Assembly (NCBI GenBank): GCA_031002005.1
Contig: JARYHS010008074.1
Location: 265,671,930 to 265,735,929, forward strand
Direction: 5' to 3'
Source of the DNA: Vandiemenella viatica
Taxonomy: Eukaryota > Arthropoda > Insecta > Orthoptera > Morabidae
Length of the DNA: 64,000 nucleotides
In this document: piece by piece, positions 25,270 to 36,084 of the stretch
Layout of the letters: each line of letters starts with the position of its first letter
How positions within the stretch are numbered: position 1 is the first letter of the stretch
Position numbers and translations under genes: made by a program
The notes under the pieces: model-generated
Database searches by the model: none
What the model was told of the DNA's origin: nothing
What the model saw: only the letters and a program-made list of their open reading frames with translations

Positions 25270-26106
25270 TGTTACTGTGGATCGTGGCATGAAGACGTTG
25301 ATCGATGCGTGTTGAAAGAATTGATGAATTTTCGGAATACCTTAAAGACCAGAAATCTCTAACAATTCATGTGCAGTGTTGTAAGAAGTACACTTATCTG
25401 CTTTTTCAAAGTGCCAAAATCACATACTTTTCTTAAATGAAATTACTGGCTGTGATACGACATCAATAATTTTCAGGAGAGGTAAAACAAGAGTTTTTTA
25501 ATTGTTTGAGAAGCAAGACTTAGTTAACTGTGCTAAAGTTTTTGTTGATAGTAATTCAACTCCTCAGACTGTAATCACCAACGAAATTCGCTTCCTTCTT
25601 TCTGTCTACGGAGCACACACACACACAAAAAAAGCTAAGTTTCGTTACTTATCTTTTGTAAAAAAAAATACTCGTAAATCCTTGTCTATCTACCCCCAAC
25701 CTCTGCTTCTGCTCATCAACATCTATTTCGGGAGTATTATGAAGTGTGGCTTGATAATCAACTGGATCCAGAAGACGGGATGGAAGTTAATTGACAAAAC
25801 ATTGGAACCAATCTAGACTTTACTCCCATCTGCGCCGCATAAAAACTCCTTAATACAATATGAAAGATAAGTCCTTAATACAATTTTTTGCAATTGCAAA
25901 AATGGGTGTAATGCTAAATGCGGCTGTAAAAAAGTTGGATTGTTTTGTTCAACAGCGTGTACCTTTTGTCAAGACCAGTCGTGCTCCAATGTTAAATTCC
26001 CGTCAGAGGCGAATTCTCATGATATCAGTGAGGCTACGTCTGATACATCGCTATTGGAACAATGTACTTGTATTCAGGAAAAAGAAGAAGATGAAGACAT
26101 TACAGT
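25270..26106 (+). pseudogene. Cysteine-rich (CXC/Tesmin-like) protein relic
   Basis: One frame across 25889-25984 gives a dense cysteine cluster: C-x-C-x3-C-x3-C-x-C, then GLFCS, then C-x2-C-x4-C. This resembles the zinc-binding CXC (Tesmin/TSO1-type) domains in a family of uncharacterised insect proteins. Upstream, 25310-25390 gives a 'SLTIHVQCCKKYT'-like block and 25620-25810 gives a 'GWKLIDKTLEPI' block that sits before the cysteine cluster in that family. Stops and frameshifts break the frame. The relic ends where the hAT terminus CAGGGGCGG begins (26107). Whether the source is a host gene or a domesticated transposon gene is not known to me. Confidence 0.5.
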
Positions 26107-26412
26107 CAGGGGCGGCCCTAGGGCGGTGCGAGCGGTGCGACCGCACCGGGCGCCGTCAAACGGGGGGCGCCAAAAATGCAGTGAGAGATGGTCTGCGCGA
26201 AAAATGATTAATAAATAACATAATAACCCAGCTAGCTGTTTACAATTATATATTAATCATCCAGAAGAGCTTAGAAACATAAGAACTTCAGCCTCGAGTT
26301 TCTCCATTCAAGAAAACTACAACTCATCCTATAATTAGTGCTCTCCGGGGTTGCGGCGCTCCTCCCGCACCCGTTTCCTGCCTTTTCGGCTGTAGTCTTG
26401 AAGTTCATTCAC

Positions 26413-26646
26413 CAGTGGCGGATCTATGAATTTTCTGAGTCGGGGACAAAGCCTGCGACTGCCGCCCGCAGCAGTTTAAAGCTGTTCTTTTATTTTTCCT
26501 CCCGCTGAAGGAGGCCACTGAGGGCAGTAGAGCTAAGAATGAAGGTCGCCGCTCACGAATTTGTCATTTACCGCTTCTTTAAACATGATTTTTTTCACTA
26601 GGGATAAGTGGCCTGGATTCCCCCCCCCCCCCCCCTAGATCTGGCA
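26413..26646. mobile_element. Probable hAT-derived MITE
   Basis: Starts CAGTGGCGGATCTATG. The right end, a C-run followed by CTAGATCTGGCAC, reads on the other strand as a related terminal repeat. The block is absent from hAT copy 1. An 8-bp duplication could not be fixed cleanly because the target itself is repetitive (cattc/catttg). The right boundary is approximate. Confidence 0.45.
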
Positions 26647-26671
26647 CAGACATTTGCATGTGGGAATATGT

Positions 26672-27821
26672 CCAGCTAGAGTAGCCAGTCATTGCCATAT
26701 CTTTATGGCAGAGTATGATGGAGTCTGTTGTCTTTCGACATTTACTCCAGATGCATTTGGATGTGGTTTGACTTCACGGTAGATTTGTCTTCTTGTGTGG
26801 CTTCTTCTTGTGTCTTCTTTGGCGGCAGCTGCGGTACAGCAGCCGATCTGGTGGAGCAGGCGACGAGTTGCGCAAGCAGCTCGACGACCTTGAGAAGCTG
26901 TGGCCCCCATCCGGGCCCGTCCGCGCCACGCCCACAGCATGTGTGTGGGGGGTGGGGCGGGCTGTCGGGAGGAGGACGCGGTGGCGGAGTCCTAGCTTGC
27001 GGATGGCGGTTGCTTGCTCTAGGCTCGGCAGCAGGGTTGGCAGTCTGACGATACTTTGCTTTTGTTTTTTTGCCACCCTGCTCCAGAAGTGGGCTTTGCC
27101 CGGTGATGTATCTTCTTGTTTTGCTGCAACCTGCTGGGACACGCACGGTGGCACGCAGCGTGCGGTCCCCCACAGTTGCAGCAAATCGGGTCCTCACTCG
27201 GCCTTGGGCATGCCGAGTGCAGGTGCCCTCCGCCACACCGAACGCACTTCTGCTTGGCAGTGCATTGGCTGGTGAGGTGGTTGAACCCCTGGCAGTTGAA
27301 ACACTGAGCTATTTCTAGCGTCAGCGGCTTCCTGCCAGGTGTCTTGGTCTGCGTGGCGGTAGTACTAGTTGTCGCCTCGATAACTTGCTCTTTCGCGGGC
27401 GAAAGCATCCGAGGGACAGCAAGGAGGGTTTTAATTTCTTCTTCTCGCAGCATCTCGACAATTGCATTGAAGTCGTGTATGCAATTTGGGTAGATGATGA
27501 GTCCCGCAATCATCGGGTGCGCAAACACTGGCAGAATCGCTCTGCGCTGCATGCGCCCGAGTAGAGCGACGATACCATCGGTCGTGAGTGCGAGGATTAC
27601 TTGGGCAGGCCCCTCCTCCAACAGATGGTCTGACGTGTCCATCTTGTTGGAGTCCTCTCGCGGCGTAGTCGGCAAGCTGGTTGCCTCCTGGCTAGGTGCA
27701 GGCTTCTTCTTGCTCCGTCCCATCTCTTGTAGATTCGCGGTGACGGCTCAATACGAGGCCCGGCAGCTGGTGTATAGCTAGCTATGTGACCTCGCCGGCT
27801 GCTGGCAGCCGGGTGAGTGAG
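26672..27821 (-). mobile_element. ORF1-only non-LTR element with 13-bp target-site duplication
   Basis: TGTGGGAATATGT flanks the block at 26659-26671 and 27822-27834. On the minus strand it begins with a GC-rich 5' leader (27821 to 27724) and carries a single Gag-like ORF1. It ends within about 15 bases of the ORF1 stop, with no RT and no poly(A). GC content is far above the surroundings. Standard LINE insertions lose their 5' end, not the 3' end, so having the 5' end and ORF1 but no ORF2 is unusual. Confidence 0.6.
26689..27723 (-). pseudogene. Gag-like ORF1 protein with CCHC zinc knuckles (LINE)
   Basis: An open frame of 234 codons runs from an ATG at 27723. It has a charged N-terminus, a middle region resembling the RNA-binding part of insect LINE ORF1 proteins, and zinc knuckles CFNCQGFNHLTSQC and CVRCGGGHLHSAC followed by CCNCGGPHAAC. 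The Gly and His positions fit the CCHC consensus. The frame stops at 27019, and a further ~110 codons continue in another frame to about 26689, so one or more frameshifts break it. Such proteins package LINE RNA and escort it to the nucleus. The clade (Jockey/R1/I-like) cannot be fixed without the RT. Confidence 0.7.
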
Positions 27822-27889
27822 TGTGGGAATATGTGCATGATGTGAGATTCAACCTACTTATCTATTTCTACAATGTTAAACCTTAGATG

Positions 27890-28210
27890 AGGGGTGGCCA
27901 ATCCGCGGGCCGCATGCGGCCCGCCATGAACATTTTTCCGGCCCGCGAGATTCTTCACACTTTTACAAAATATTTTTTATATTTCATTTTTAGTGTTCCA
28001 TATTTCTTTACAATGTGCGTTTTGTATCATTATTATTATATTATCTATGTTTACATGTAAGATTAATAGTAAACATAATAATAACTCATGTTTCAATTTT
28101 TAACTCCAACAAAATGTCTCTAGTGGTGATATATGATTTTATATGCGGCCCGCAGAGTTATGATGCACTTCCAAAGTAGCCCGTGAGATCATTTGGGTTG
28201 GCCACTCCTG
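27890..28210. mobile_element. hAT-type MITE, 321 bp
   Basis: Terminal repeats GGGGTGGCCAA (left) and TTGGCCACTCC (right) are of hAT/Charlie type. CCTTAGATG is duplicated on both sides (27881-27889 and 28211-28219). The interior has GCGGCCCGC-rich subterminal blocks at both ends and an AT-rich middle without coding capacity. hAT copy 1 lacks it. Confidence 0.75.
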
Positions 28211-28289
28211 CCTTAGATGATTGCTTCCTGGTCCTCCCCCCCCCCCCCCCCCCAACCATTTTTTTTTGTTAAAAAAAATAAACCCAGGC

Positions 28290-30640
28290 GAAATTGAGAA
28301 AGCTTCAAAATTGCTTGCAAAATTGTTTAGGTTTGAGATGTCATCTGAATCGTCGTCATCAGAACTAGTTCAACAAGTGATGGAAGAAAACTTATTTTAT
28401 AGAAGTTTTTCAGACGAGGCTCGTGATGATACAGAGCAGAATGTACAGTACAAGAAGAGTTTGCTCTGGTCGTAACGTCGTTACACTTGAAAATGGGTTA
28501 TACCATCCATATCATCACCGTCGCCTTTTCAAAGTGCAAATTATGATGATATTTCAAAATGGTCACTCTTTGACCCTGCAGTCAGAGATGAAATAATTAT
28601 TCGAGCAACGAAAAAATAAGTCATGGACGTCATTTTTCAAATACGCATTTTCAAAGAGAAATGTCAAATGAAGAAATTTATAAAAGAAGATGGCTTGTTT
28701 ACTCTAAATCTGAAGATAAATTATATTATTTTTACTCTTGTTTATTCAACAGAAGGTCTCACTCTTATTTGGGAAAAGAAGAATTTGATGATTGGAGCTA
28801 CTTATCAGAGTATCTAAAAACTCATGAAACTTCTTCAAATCACCAGCACACCACGCTCAGTTGGATAGAAGCGTGGATTCGATTAAAGAGCTTCAGAGTA
28901 ATAGACAAGCATTTGTAAATACAAATTGAAGACGAAAAATCACGGTGGGTTGCGATCCTCGAATGAATTATGTCCAAAGTATTATTTTTAAAGTGCAATA
29001 ATTCTTTGGATTTGAAATACTAAATGCTTCATATAATGATAACTAACTGGGTATATTGCAACTGCTAGGAAAAAAAGGCACTGTGATGATAGAGCATCTT
29101 CGCCGTATAGCTAATGAGACTAATGTCTATTATTTTGGAAAATGTGTTCAGAACGATTGAATTTCTTAATAAAATTTTGACTATGGTTAAGTCATCTAAA
29201 TACTTTTCCATTAAACTGAATTGAACTCCTGATGTCAATCACGTCGAACAATTATCTTTAACATTGCTTTTGTTGACACTAATGAAGACGAAGTCAAAGT
29301 TTGTGAGTGTTTCATGCTTAAAAGCCGGTAAGTGACAGTTCAGGACCTGGGAGCTGGACTCAGTGGCCTGTATTTTTATGATATATTGCAAAAGTTCGAT
29401 TTGGATTATGACAATGGATCCAATAAGATAGAAGTAAACAAAGATTTCCAAGCAAAATCATGATCCAATATCTTCCCAAACATTTTTTAATTTATTTAGC
29501 TGTCATTAAATCTGGTAATAGCAGGAGCCACCAAAACATCACTAAGATCTGTTCCGTTCTCTCAATCAAAAAAGCGATGGGAAGGGGTATCGAAGAACTT
29601 AGAAGGAGTATCACCAAAATTTTTAACGAAACTCGTTTGGAGAATAGAGTTTCTAGCCCCACTGCTGTTCGTTAGGGAGCGTGCACAAACCACGTAGCTC
29701 CATTTTTGCCTCCTGTGAACCCTCCCTTCCCCCTCACGTAGCTCGACATGGCTTTTGCCTCTACCCCCCCCCCCTCCCTCCCACGTAACACGTAGCCTTT
29801 TTCCCAATTGACTCCAGAAGACATTTTGTAATGTTTTCTCTTGTCAGACTATCGTAAATTACATACGGGGATAATTAAATGGCGGAAATAAATATTTACA
29901 TGCTGTTGTGTGTTCTGTATCTCATTTTAAATGTGACAAATAATAGGAACGAAAAGCTACGTGGCCTGGCTCGAAACCCCCCCTCCCCCCACGTAGCCCA
30001 ACGTAGCTTTCCAACCAACCCCCCTCCCCCCCCCCCCCAAGACCGAGCCACGTAGTTTGTGCACAGTCCCTTATCTTCAGTTTGTGGCACCCTTCTGGAA
30101 ATGAATTTTCAAGAAAATATTGTAAGCAAGGCTATCCAGGATGAAAGTGAATTCAGAAGCACTTCACAATTGCTGGAAAAGAGCTCGGAATTTGAGAGAG
30201 TACCGGGGTTATTCGTCTGTTCTGATAACAGCTAGAGAGATGACTTCTCAGACTGGGAAATATCCTTCTATTAAGCCAGTCAGATCCCAGAAATTTTGAG
30301 TTCGAGGCCGTAGATGAGATAGCAACAGTTCCCAAAAAATTGTTTACAATGAATTTGTTTTAGCATATGATCGGTACAACTGAGAACGCGTTTGTCACTC
30401 AATTTTCACATCTAAATTTAATGATACAGTGTCGTTCTTACACATTACCAAAACAATTCCTGAATTGTAATAATTCTAATAATCCTGTGTCGATTTAGAA
30501 ATGAGTTTAACTAATGGAGAAAAATGTGACATATCAGGTTGTGAATTGACTGGGGAACTTTCTAACTGAAACTATTGTTGATGGTGCTCTAATCAGCAGA
30601 ACCAATAATAGATCAACTTATGAAACAAAATGATTGGCAG
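28290..30640 (+). pseudogene. hAT transposase relic, copy 2
   Basis: Better preserved than copy 1. An open frame near 28221-28475 encodes an acidic and serine-rich N-terminus. The frame at 28661-28918 encodes a TTF-type region with 'RRWLVYSKSEDKLYYFYSCLF' character. Later blocks at 29030-29160 and 29270-29460 match copy 1. The C-terminal dimerisation region is missing because the element is cut at 30640. It is interrupted by the MITE at 29674-30070. Confidence 0.65.
29674..30070. mobile_element. MITE with TTA target duplication (PIF/Harbinger-like)
   Basis: Terminal inverted repeats begin GGGAGCGTGCACAAACCACG on the left and, on the other strand, GGGACTGTGCACAAACTACG on the right. TTA precedes (29671-29673) and follows (30071-30073). 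ACGTAG occurs repeatedly near both ends as a subterminal motif. There is no coding capacity. A 3-bp TTA duplication suggests PIF/Harbinger, but the superfamily is inferred. Confidence 0.7.
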
Positions 30641-31084
30641 GCAGGGCCGCCGTAAGCGGGCGTGCACCGCACGCGGGCGGCATGGCGTTTCCGAGGCGTG
30701 GAGTTCCACGAGAAGTCCTTCAGATTCAGTTTTGAGAAAGTCGTATCTGATGTAATTATAATAGGCTTATATTATAAGCCTATTCTCTGAACCTGTTTCA
30801 GCAATTTATGTAATTTCGTTCGAATAAACTCATTCATAATACCTATAAAATTGAATAAAAAAACCACTTCATTTGACACAATGGGCAGCAGGGCTTAGCC
30901 CGAAAATGACAGTAGTTGGGAGATCCATATGAAACGCATTGATAAAACACCAAAGACTAAGCGAAGTTGGTCCTTTTCAGCTAATACTCAATAAACTGCA
31001 GGCCCGTTTGTACACAGATTTAGAGAAAACTGTCCCGCAATCCGTCTTTAATCGTTGTTTGAGCTCTACGCACAGATATTGCTT

Positions 31085-31108
<24 letters not shown>
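30641..31108. other. Terminal-repeat-like start and unassigned sequence
   Basis: Begins CAGGGCCGCCGTAAG followed by a GC-rich stretch, which looks like the left end of another hAT-type element inserted in copy 2. No matching right end was found. A perfect 25-bp palindrome lies at 30760-30784 (12-bp arms AATAGGCTTATA, one central T). It ends in a (GT)n tract at about 31085-31108. Confidence 0.45.
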
Positions 31109-31115
<7 letters not shown>

Positions 31116-31689
31116 TGGGCGCCGCTTGCCAAAATCTCGGCGGCGGCGCGCCGAACATTTTCAGCCGGCGGCGGCGGCGTGATTATTTTATATATGATGT
31201 ACTAGACGACCCGTGCGAAAATTTCGCTAATAAAATACGATGAATAGTGAGGTTGAATACATTTAGTACAATGAAAAGTAGAACCGCAATTATGTAGCAG
31301 ATATTTATTTGTTTACTGTAATAGGTAAGCATCAAAACATATTACAAAACAGGAAAATTTAAAACACACTGTATGTACGACAAACTGTCACTGACCTTAA
31401 CAGAATGCAACCAACCTGAAAAAAATGCACACAGCATATCAACATCTCTATGATATGTGTTGCTGTGCGAATAAATGTTTACATCGAAATTGTATAACAA
31501 AATAAAAATGTTCCCGTAACAGAAAAAAATCAAAAAAGCTATTAATTGCATAAAAAACAGTTTATTGACATATCTGCGATATCTGCTGCTGTAAACTAGG
31601 GACTTGGCTCTGAACTGTTTCATACGCGCGACCACTTTAAGCATTAAATTCCGAAAAATTCCTTCTTAATTAAGATTTTACCTAATTTG

Positions 31690-33440
31690 AGACCTTAATC
31701 TTTAAAACGATATGTCATTTATCGATTTCGGTTAGATATTGAAGGAGATAAATGGCTCGTAATTTTTTTTAAAAGTTGTAAAAACAATATTGATACTTTT
31801 GCCCTTTAAGGGTCGAATTCCAAAAAATTACTTTTATAAAACATGGTGTGACCAAAGCGGACACCTTGGTCTTTAAAATGATACCTCATTTAGCGATTTC
31901 GGTTACGCATCAAGCGAGGTAAAAGAAAAAAAAAATGAAATGATGATATTTTGTCCTCTTGAGGGTTGAATTTGGAGATAGTTTTCTTTCTTAAAATATA
32001 ATGTGATCAAAGAGGATACTTTAATATTTTAAATGATACCTCATTTATCGATTTCGGTTAAGTATCAAGGGAGATATGTGGTTCGTGACAGAAAAATGCG
32101 TTGTAGAAATATTAATACTTTTCTCCTTTAAAAGGTCAAAATTTGAAAAATTCCTGTCTTAAAATATGGTGTAACCAACCGAAGACCTTACGGAGACCTC
32201 AGACTTTAAAATGATACCTCGTTTATCATTTTTTGTTTAATTATCAAGGAAGATAAATGACTCGAGACACAAAAAAAGCATTTTATAAATACTGATATTT
32301 TTGCCCTTCGATGGTTAAATTCAGAAAAAATCCATTCTTAAAACATTATGTGACCACACCAGAGATCCTAGTCTTTAGAGTGATACCTCATTTATCTATT
32401 TCGGTTATATATTAATGGAGATAAATGGCTCGTGACACAAAAATGCATTGAAGAACCATTGATACTTTATCCCTGTAAGGGTTGATTGCAAAAAAATGTC
32501 TTTCTTAATATATAATGTCACCAAAATGGAGACATTTCATAATCCTACTTCATTTGTCGATTACCGTTACATATCTAAGGAGGTAAATGGCTCAAGCAGG
32601 GCCGGCGTTAGGGGGGGGGGGGGTAAGCGGGTCAAATGTACCCGGGCACGCCGGCTGAAGGGGGGCCCAATCACCCGCTTATTGTTGCTCGGCTAGTTTG
32701 TAGAGCTAAAAAAAAAGGTCTCTCATTTTACCCCCGGGCTCGAAATTCCTAGCGCCGGCCCTGGGTTCAAGACACAAAAAAACACATTTTAGAAATATTG
32801 ACATTTTGCCCTTTAAAGGTTGAATTACGAAAAAACCCTTTCTTAAAATATGACGTGACCACGACGGATAACTTAATCTTTAATTTGATTCGTCATGTAT
32901 CTATATCGGTTAGATATCCAGGGAGATAAATGGCTCGAGACACAAAAAACGCATTTTAGAAATATTGACTTTTTGCTCTTAAAGGGTCGAAGTACGAAAA
33001 ATTCCATTCTTAAAATATAATTTAACCACGGCGGAGACCTTAATCTTTAATATGATACCTCATTTATCTATATCGGTTAGATATGAAGGGAGATAAATGG
33101 CTCGTGACACAGAAACGCGTTGCAGAAATGTTAATACTTTTGCCCATTAAGGGTCATATTCTGAAAAATTCCTGTCTTAATATGTGATGTCACCAAAGCG
33201 GAGATCTTAATCTTTAAAATGATACTGCATTAAACGAATTCAGATGGGTATCTAGGGAGATAAATGACTCGTAACACAAAAAACAGCAGTTTAGAAGTAT
33301 TGAAATTTTCGCCCTTTAAGGGTCAAATTCCGAAAAATTCCTTTCTTGTGATGTGATCATAAGCTCTAAAATGACGCCTCATTCATTGATGTCGGTTAAG
33401 TATGAAGGGAGATAGTGGCTTCTGAGAAAAAAATACCTTA
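31690..33440. repeat. Divergent ~165-bp tandem array, about ten units
   Basis: The phrase 'atacctcatttatcgatttcggtta' or close variants recurs at about 31711, 31885, 32036, 32214, 32383, 32543, 32887, 33055, 33221 and 33377. Spacing is about 150-178 bp once the 167-bp MITE at 32597 is removed. Each unit also holds 'agggagataaatggctcgtgacac', 'cctttaagggtcgaatt' and 'tccttctta'-like phrases. Units have diverged by substitution and small indels, so the array is old. No protein is encoded. Confidence 0.8.
32597..32763. mobile_element. 167-bp hAT-type MITE inside the tandem array
   Basis: Ends CAGGGCCGGCGTTAG and CTAGCGCCGGCCCTG are inverted repeats. The flanks are GGCTCAAG (32589-32596) and GGTTCAAG (32764-32771), an 8-bp duplication with one difference. 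It has a G-run near the left end. A second family member with a perfect duplication is at 36669-36869. Confidence 0.8.
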
Positions 33441-33599
33441 TGGAAATAATATATATCTATATATCATTACTTAGTCTCAAAAACAAAAATTAAGTAACGT
33501 TTAACTTATGTATTCAAAATCTTGCAGGTTTTTGCACTCTTTGTAGTTATCATGTATAAAGATAATTTCATTTGGCGAGCTGAGCTTAGGCTACACCTT

Positions 33600-33689
33600 T
33601 ACGCAGAAATGACTAACCTAGTCTTTCGCTCGGTATGCTTGTGCAGGCACACAAACAAAAGTCTTGGCAAGGGCAGAAAACCGAGGAAA

Positions 33690-33730
<41 letters not shown>

Positions 33731-34740
33731 GCTGTTCAAGTAACTTAAAAGATTTCCACCTTTAGGATCTGATGTATCAGATGAAGCCAAATATCTCAAA
33801 CTTTCTTGAGCGATCGGATAATCATTATCGCCATATACACGATATTTCTTCGATAGTTTCTGCAGCAACGAGGTATCATTGGTGGATTTTGTAGAAGCAA
33901 TAGAATCCCTACCTTCATTTGGTTCTGGCACATTAATGGCAGTGATTACTTCCTTGATATACCAAGCAAGAAAGGACTGATGACATGACCTCAACTGCTT
34001 CGCGAAACCTTATCAAAAATTTTACTAGATTTTTTTATGTCTAAAAGATTCGACTCACTTTTCTTAATCTTTAGTTCATCTTGTCCAATCTTTCTAAACA
34101 TCTTATTTACTACGCCACAGTAGCATACGTGGCTTAAACTTCCCAGCATCTCTGGAAATTTATGCCAACGAGTTGGTCTTTCAGTTTTGATGGAAAGAGT
34201 GATCCTGATACGAATAGCGAGCTCTTTTCAACTACTTCATACAACCTGTGTGTACTGGTTACATCTAATCATTTTTTTAAATAGGATCGGTCTCATCATT
34301 GAACGACGTTATCAAGGGAATCCATAAATTCTTTTTCCATTTTTCGGCATGTGCTGACAAGGGGTATCTCTCTCTGTCCTGACAATCTTCTTGAATTCTT
34401 TTTTCCGAGCCTTTCAATTTCTGGAACTCTGTTTAGGCCTCTACTGTAACGAGATTATGGATCCCATGACCAAGACACAGATTGATGCTCCATATTAGCC
34501 AACGAAAGTGCTGTTCGCACATTTTCTCCAGCATCAATGACAGCTAGAATCTTATATTCATTCAGTCTCAACTGTTTCTTTATATCTCTTATCATGCCTT
34601 CTATTTTGTCTCCAGTCTTCATTTCCTCCATACGTTGAGCACTCACGGTTAAATACTTTGTTTTTACTGCATTTAGGCTAGCTAAGAAATGTACTTGATC
34701 GGGATTCACGATTTTCTTCTTATTGGCTTTTTCTATCACT
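33600..34740 (-). pseudogene. hAT transposase relic inside the 3.9-kb element
   Basis: The minus-strand frame at 34739-34455 reads as the central part of a BED-type hAT transposase, with a 'VIDAGENVRTALSLANMEHQSVS' segment where intact proteins have 'TDNAANI..A......H..C.AH'. Further left, 33994-33740 gives 'YPIAQESLRYLASSDTSDP', placed like the C-terminal region before the dimerisation motif. Stops and shifts separate the pieces. A run of about 39 T (33691-33729) has replaced the end. Confidence 0.55.
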
Positions 34741-35034
34741 AAACTTCCGAAATATTTCCAACAAAAACTAGTTTCACTTAGTCATATAACACTATTACAG
34801 AGAGTTTTTTTAACATTAGTTTTAGCTAATTCAATCATTTTAACACCTACTTATTCACTCAATTTAACGAAAAACTTAAAAAAAAAACACCTTGTCGTGT
34901 TAGGAAGTGTTGCTCAAGGACACGCCGCGAAGCAAGTGTTGGCGGCGGCGGCGCGCCACTGAGACACGGCGGCGTCACGCCGGCGCGGCGCCCACCTCTA
35001 ATGTGTGTGTGTGTAATTCCTTAAGTCGACCCTG

Positions 35035-35810
35035 AATGGGGATAGACTACAACTTTGTCTCACAGACTTTTTAACTGGTGCATATCTCTCATGATTCTCT
35101 ACTCTTTTTTTATAACCGCTTGATTTTTATATAGTTTATCTCGATATTTTAGATCTGACTTCATTAAAATTTTGAACTTCTAGTTCCACCTAACAATATA
35201 AAAAGCTTTTTCTAAATCTAAATCCATAAAAGTATCTTTGTTTTTATTGATCCGCCCTTCAAGTATTAATCTTAAAGCCAGAATTAATTGCTTCGTACCG
35301 CCGTTTTTCCAAAGACCAAACTGATCTATCTTCTACTACACTTTCCATTCTTCTTTATATAATTCTGGTCAGTAATTTTGAAGCATGTGATGTTAGAATT
35401 ATGGTGAGATAGTGCTCACATTTGTTGACTTGTACTTTCTTTGGTAGTGTGAAGATGATACTTTTATTAAAATTAGTTGGAATTTCTCCTATTTTATAAC
35501 TTTTTGAAATCATGTTGAATAATCTTTGGATTCCTTATTATGGAGGAATCTCACCAATTCAAACTGCCTTATTTGATTTTAATTCGTTTAAAGCTCTATC
35601 AAATTGTCCTCAAATCAGGATCTCCTAAATCATCAATGTCGACATCGCCGTTCTTTTCCCTAATGCTATTGTTCAAATCGTCCCCATCATATTATCAATG
35701 TGTTCCTTCCATCGGTTAGCTCTATCTTTTGAGCTTTCCCATCGGCAGCTTTAATGTTTATACCTCTTTTCTTTGATCTTCCTGTATGCCACATCTACTT
35801 TACGTACGAC
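35035..35810 (-). mobile_element. LINE RT fragment
   Basis: Reading leftwards on the minus strand the broken frames give, in order, 'ALNELKSNKAVWIGEIPP', 'TNFNKSIIFTLPKKVQVNKCEHYLTIILTSHASKLLTRIIYKR', a 'DRSVWS..KR...EAI' block and 'VRQSCSLSPF'. These match RT motifs 0 to B of a LINE. The catalytic FADD box is missing because the sequence stops beside the GT tract that hosts the hAT element. Many stops. Confidence 0.65.
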
Positions 35811-35879
35811 CATTCCCTTTTACAATTGCGATAACTGTTAGTAACTACCACTTTTGTAACAGGTTTGTTCTGACATAAA

Positions 35880-36060
35880 CCACCTCTTTCTTTGATTTAA
35901 TTTAATTGCAACGGAGCCCACGTTCCGGTGGCAATCTCCCTACACACCCTTTCCTGCAAATTTCAACGCTAAATTCCTTCAACGTTTTTGGTAAATGATT
36001 CATCATTTCTTTGGGTAATTTATTGCAAAAAATCGAGTGCCAGCTTTTGTAGCAACTTTA
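35880..36060 (-). repeat. LINE-A copy A6 (3' tail only)
   Basis: Matches the 3' ends of A1 and A2: on the plus strand 'ggtggcaatctccctacacacc', then 'ttccttcaacgtttttggtaaatgattcatcatttctttgggtaatttatt', compared with 19300-19430. The 3' end is near 35915. Confidence 0.6.
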
Positions 36061-36084
36061 AACGTCAATGATTTTTGTACCAAG

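Larger units (their letters stand above)
26107..30640 (+). mobile_element. hAT-type DNA transposon, copy 2, heavily nested
   Basis: Left end CAGGGGCGGCCCTAGGG, followed by sequence homologous to copy 1 (1672 onwards). Comparison with copy 1 shows later insertions: a MITE-like block (about 26413-26646), an ORF1-only LINE piece (26672-27821), a hAT-MITE (27890-28210) and a TTA-flanked MITE (29674-30070). The element is cut at about 30640, where a different terminal-repeat-like sequence begins (CAGGGCCGCCGTAAG). Its right end is not visible. Confidence 0.65.
31109..35001. mobile_element. 3.9-kb hAT element inserted in a (GT)n microsatellite
   Basis: Terminal inverted repeats TTAGAGGTGGGCGCCGC at 31109 and GCGGCGCCCACCTCTAA ending at 35001. 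Both flanks are GT repeat (TGTGTGTG), compatible with an 8-bp duplication but not proof of it. GC-rich GGCGGCGGC subterminal blocks sit at both ends. Inside are a transposase relic on the minus strand near the right end and a ~165 bp tandem array near the left, itself interrupted by a MITE. Confidence 0.75.

Noticed and set aside
26742..27236. Long overlapping frames on both strands (up to 164 codons)
   Set aside because: They overlap the zinc-knuckle ORF1 and come from high GC content, which removes stop codons. Only the minus-strand frame with CCHC motifs has support; the others are shadows or frameshifted tails.
31690..33440. A CRISPR array
   Set aside because: Units are about 165 bp, diverged along their whole length, with no short identical repeats or unique spacers, and lie within a eukaryotic transposon.
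10450..33440. Common origin of the arrays at 10450 and 31690
   Set aside because: Both contain a CGAAATCG-type phrase (in opposite orientation), but the rest of the units could not be aligned by eye. Left as unrelated unless an alignment shows otherwise.
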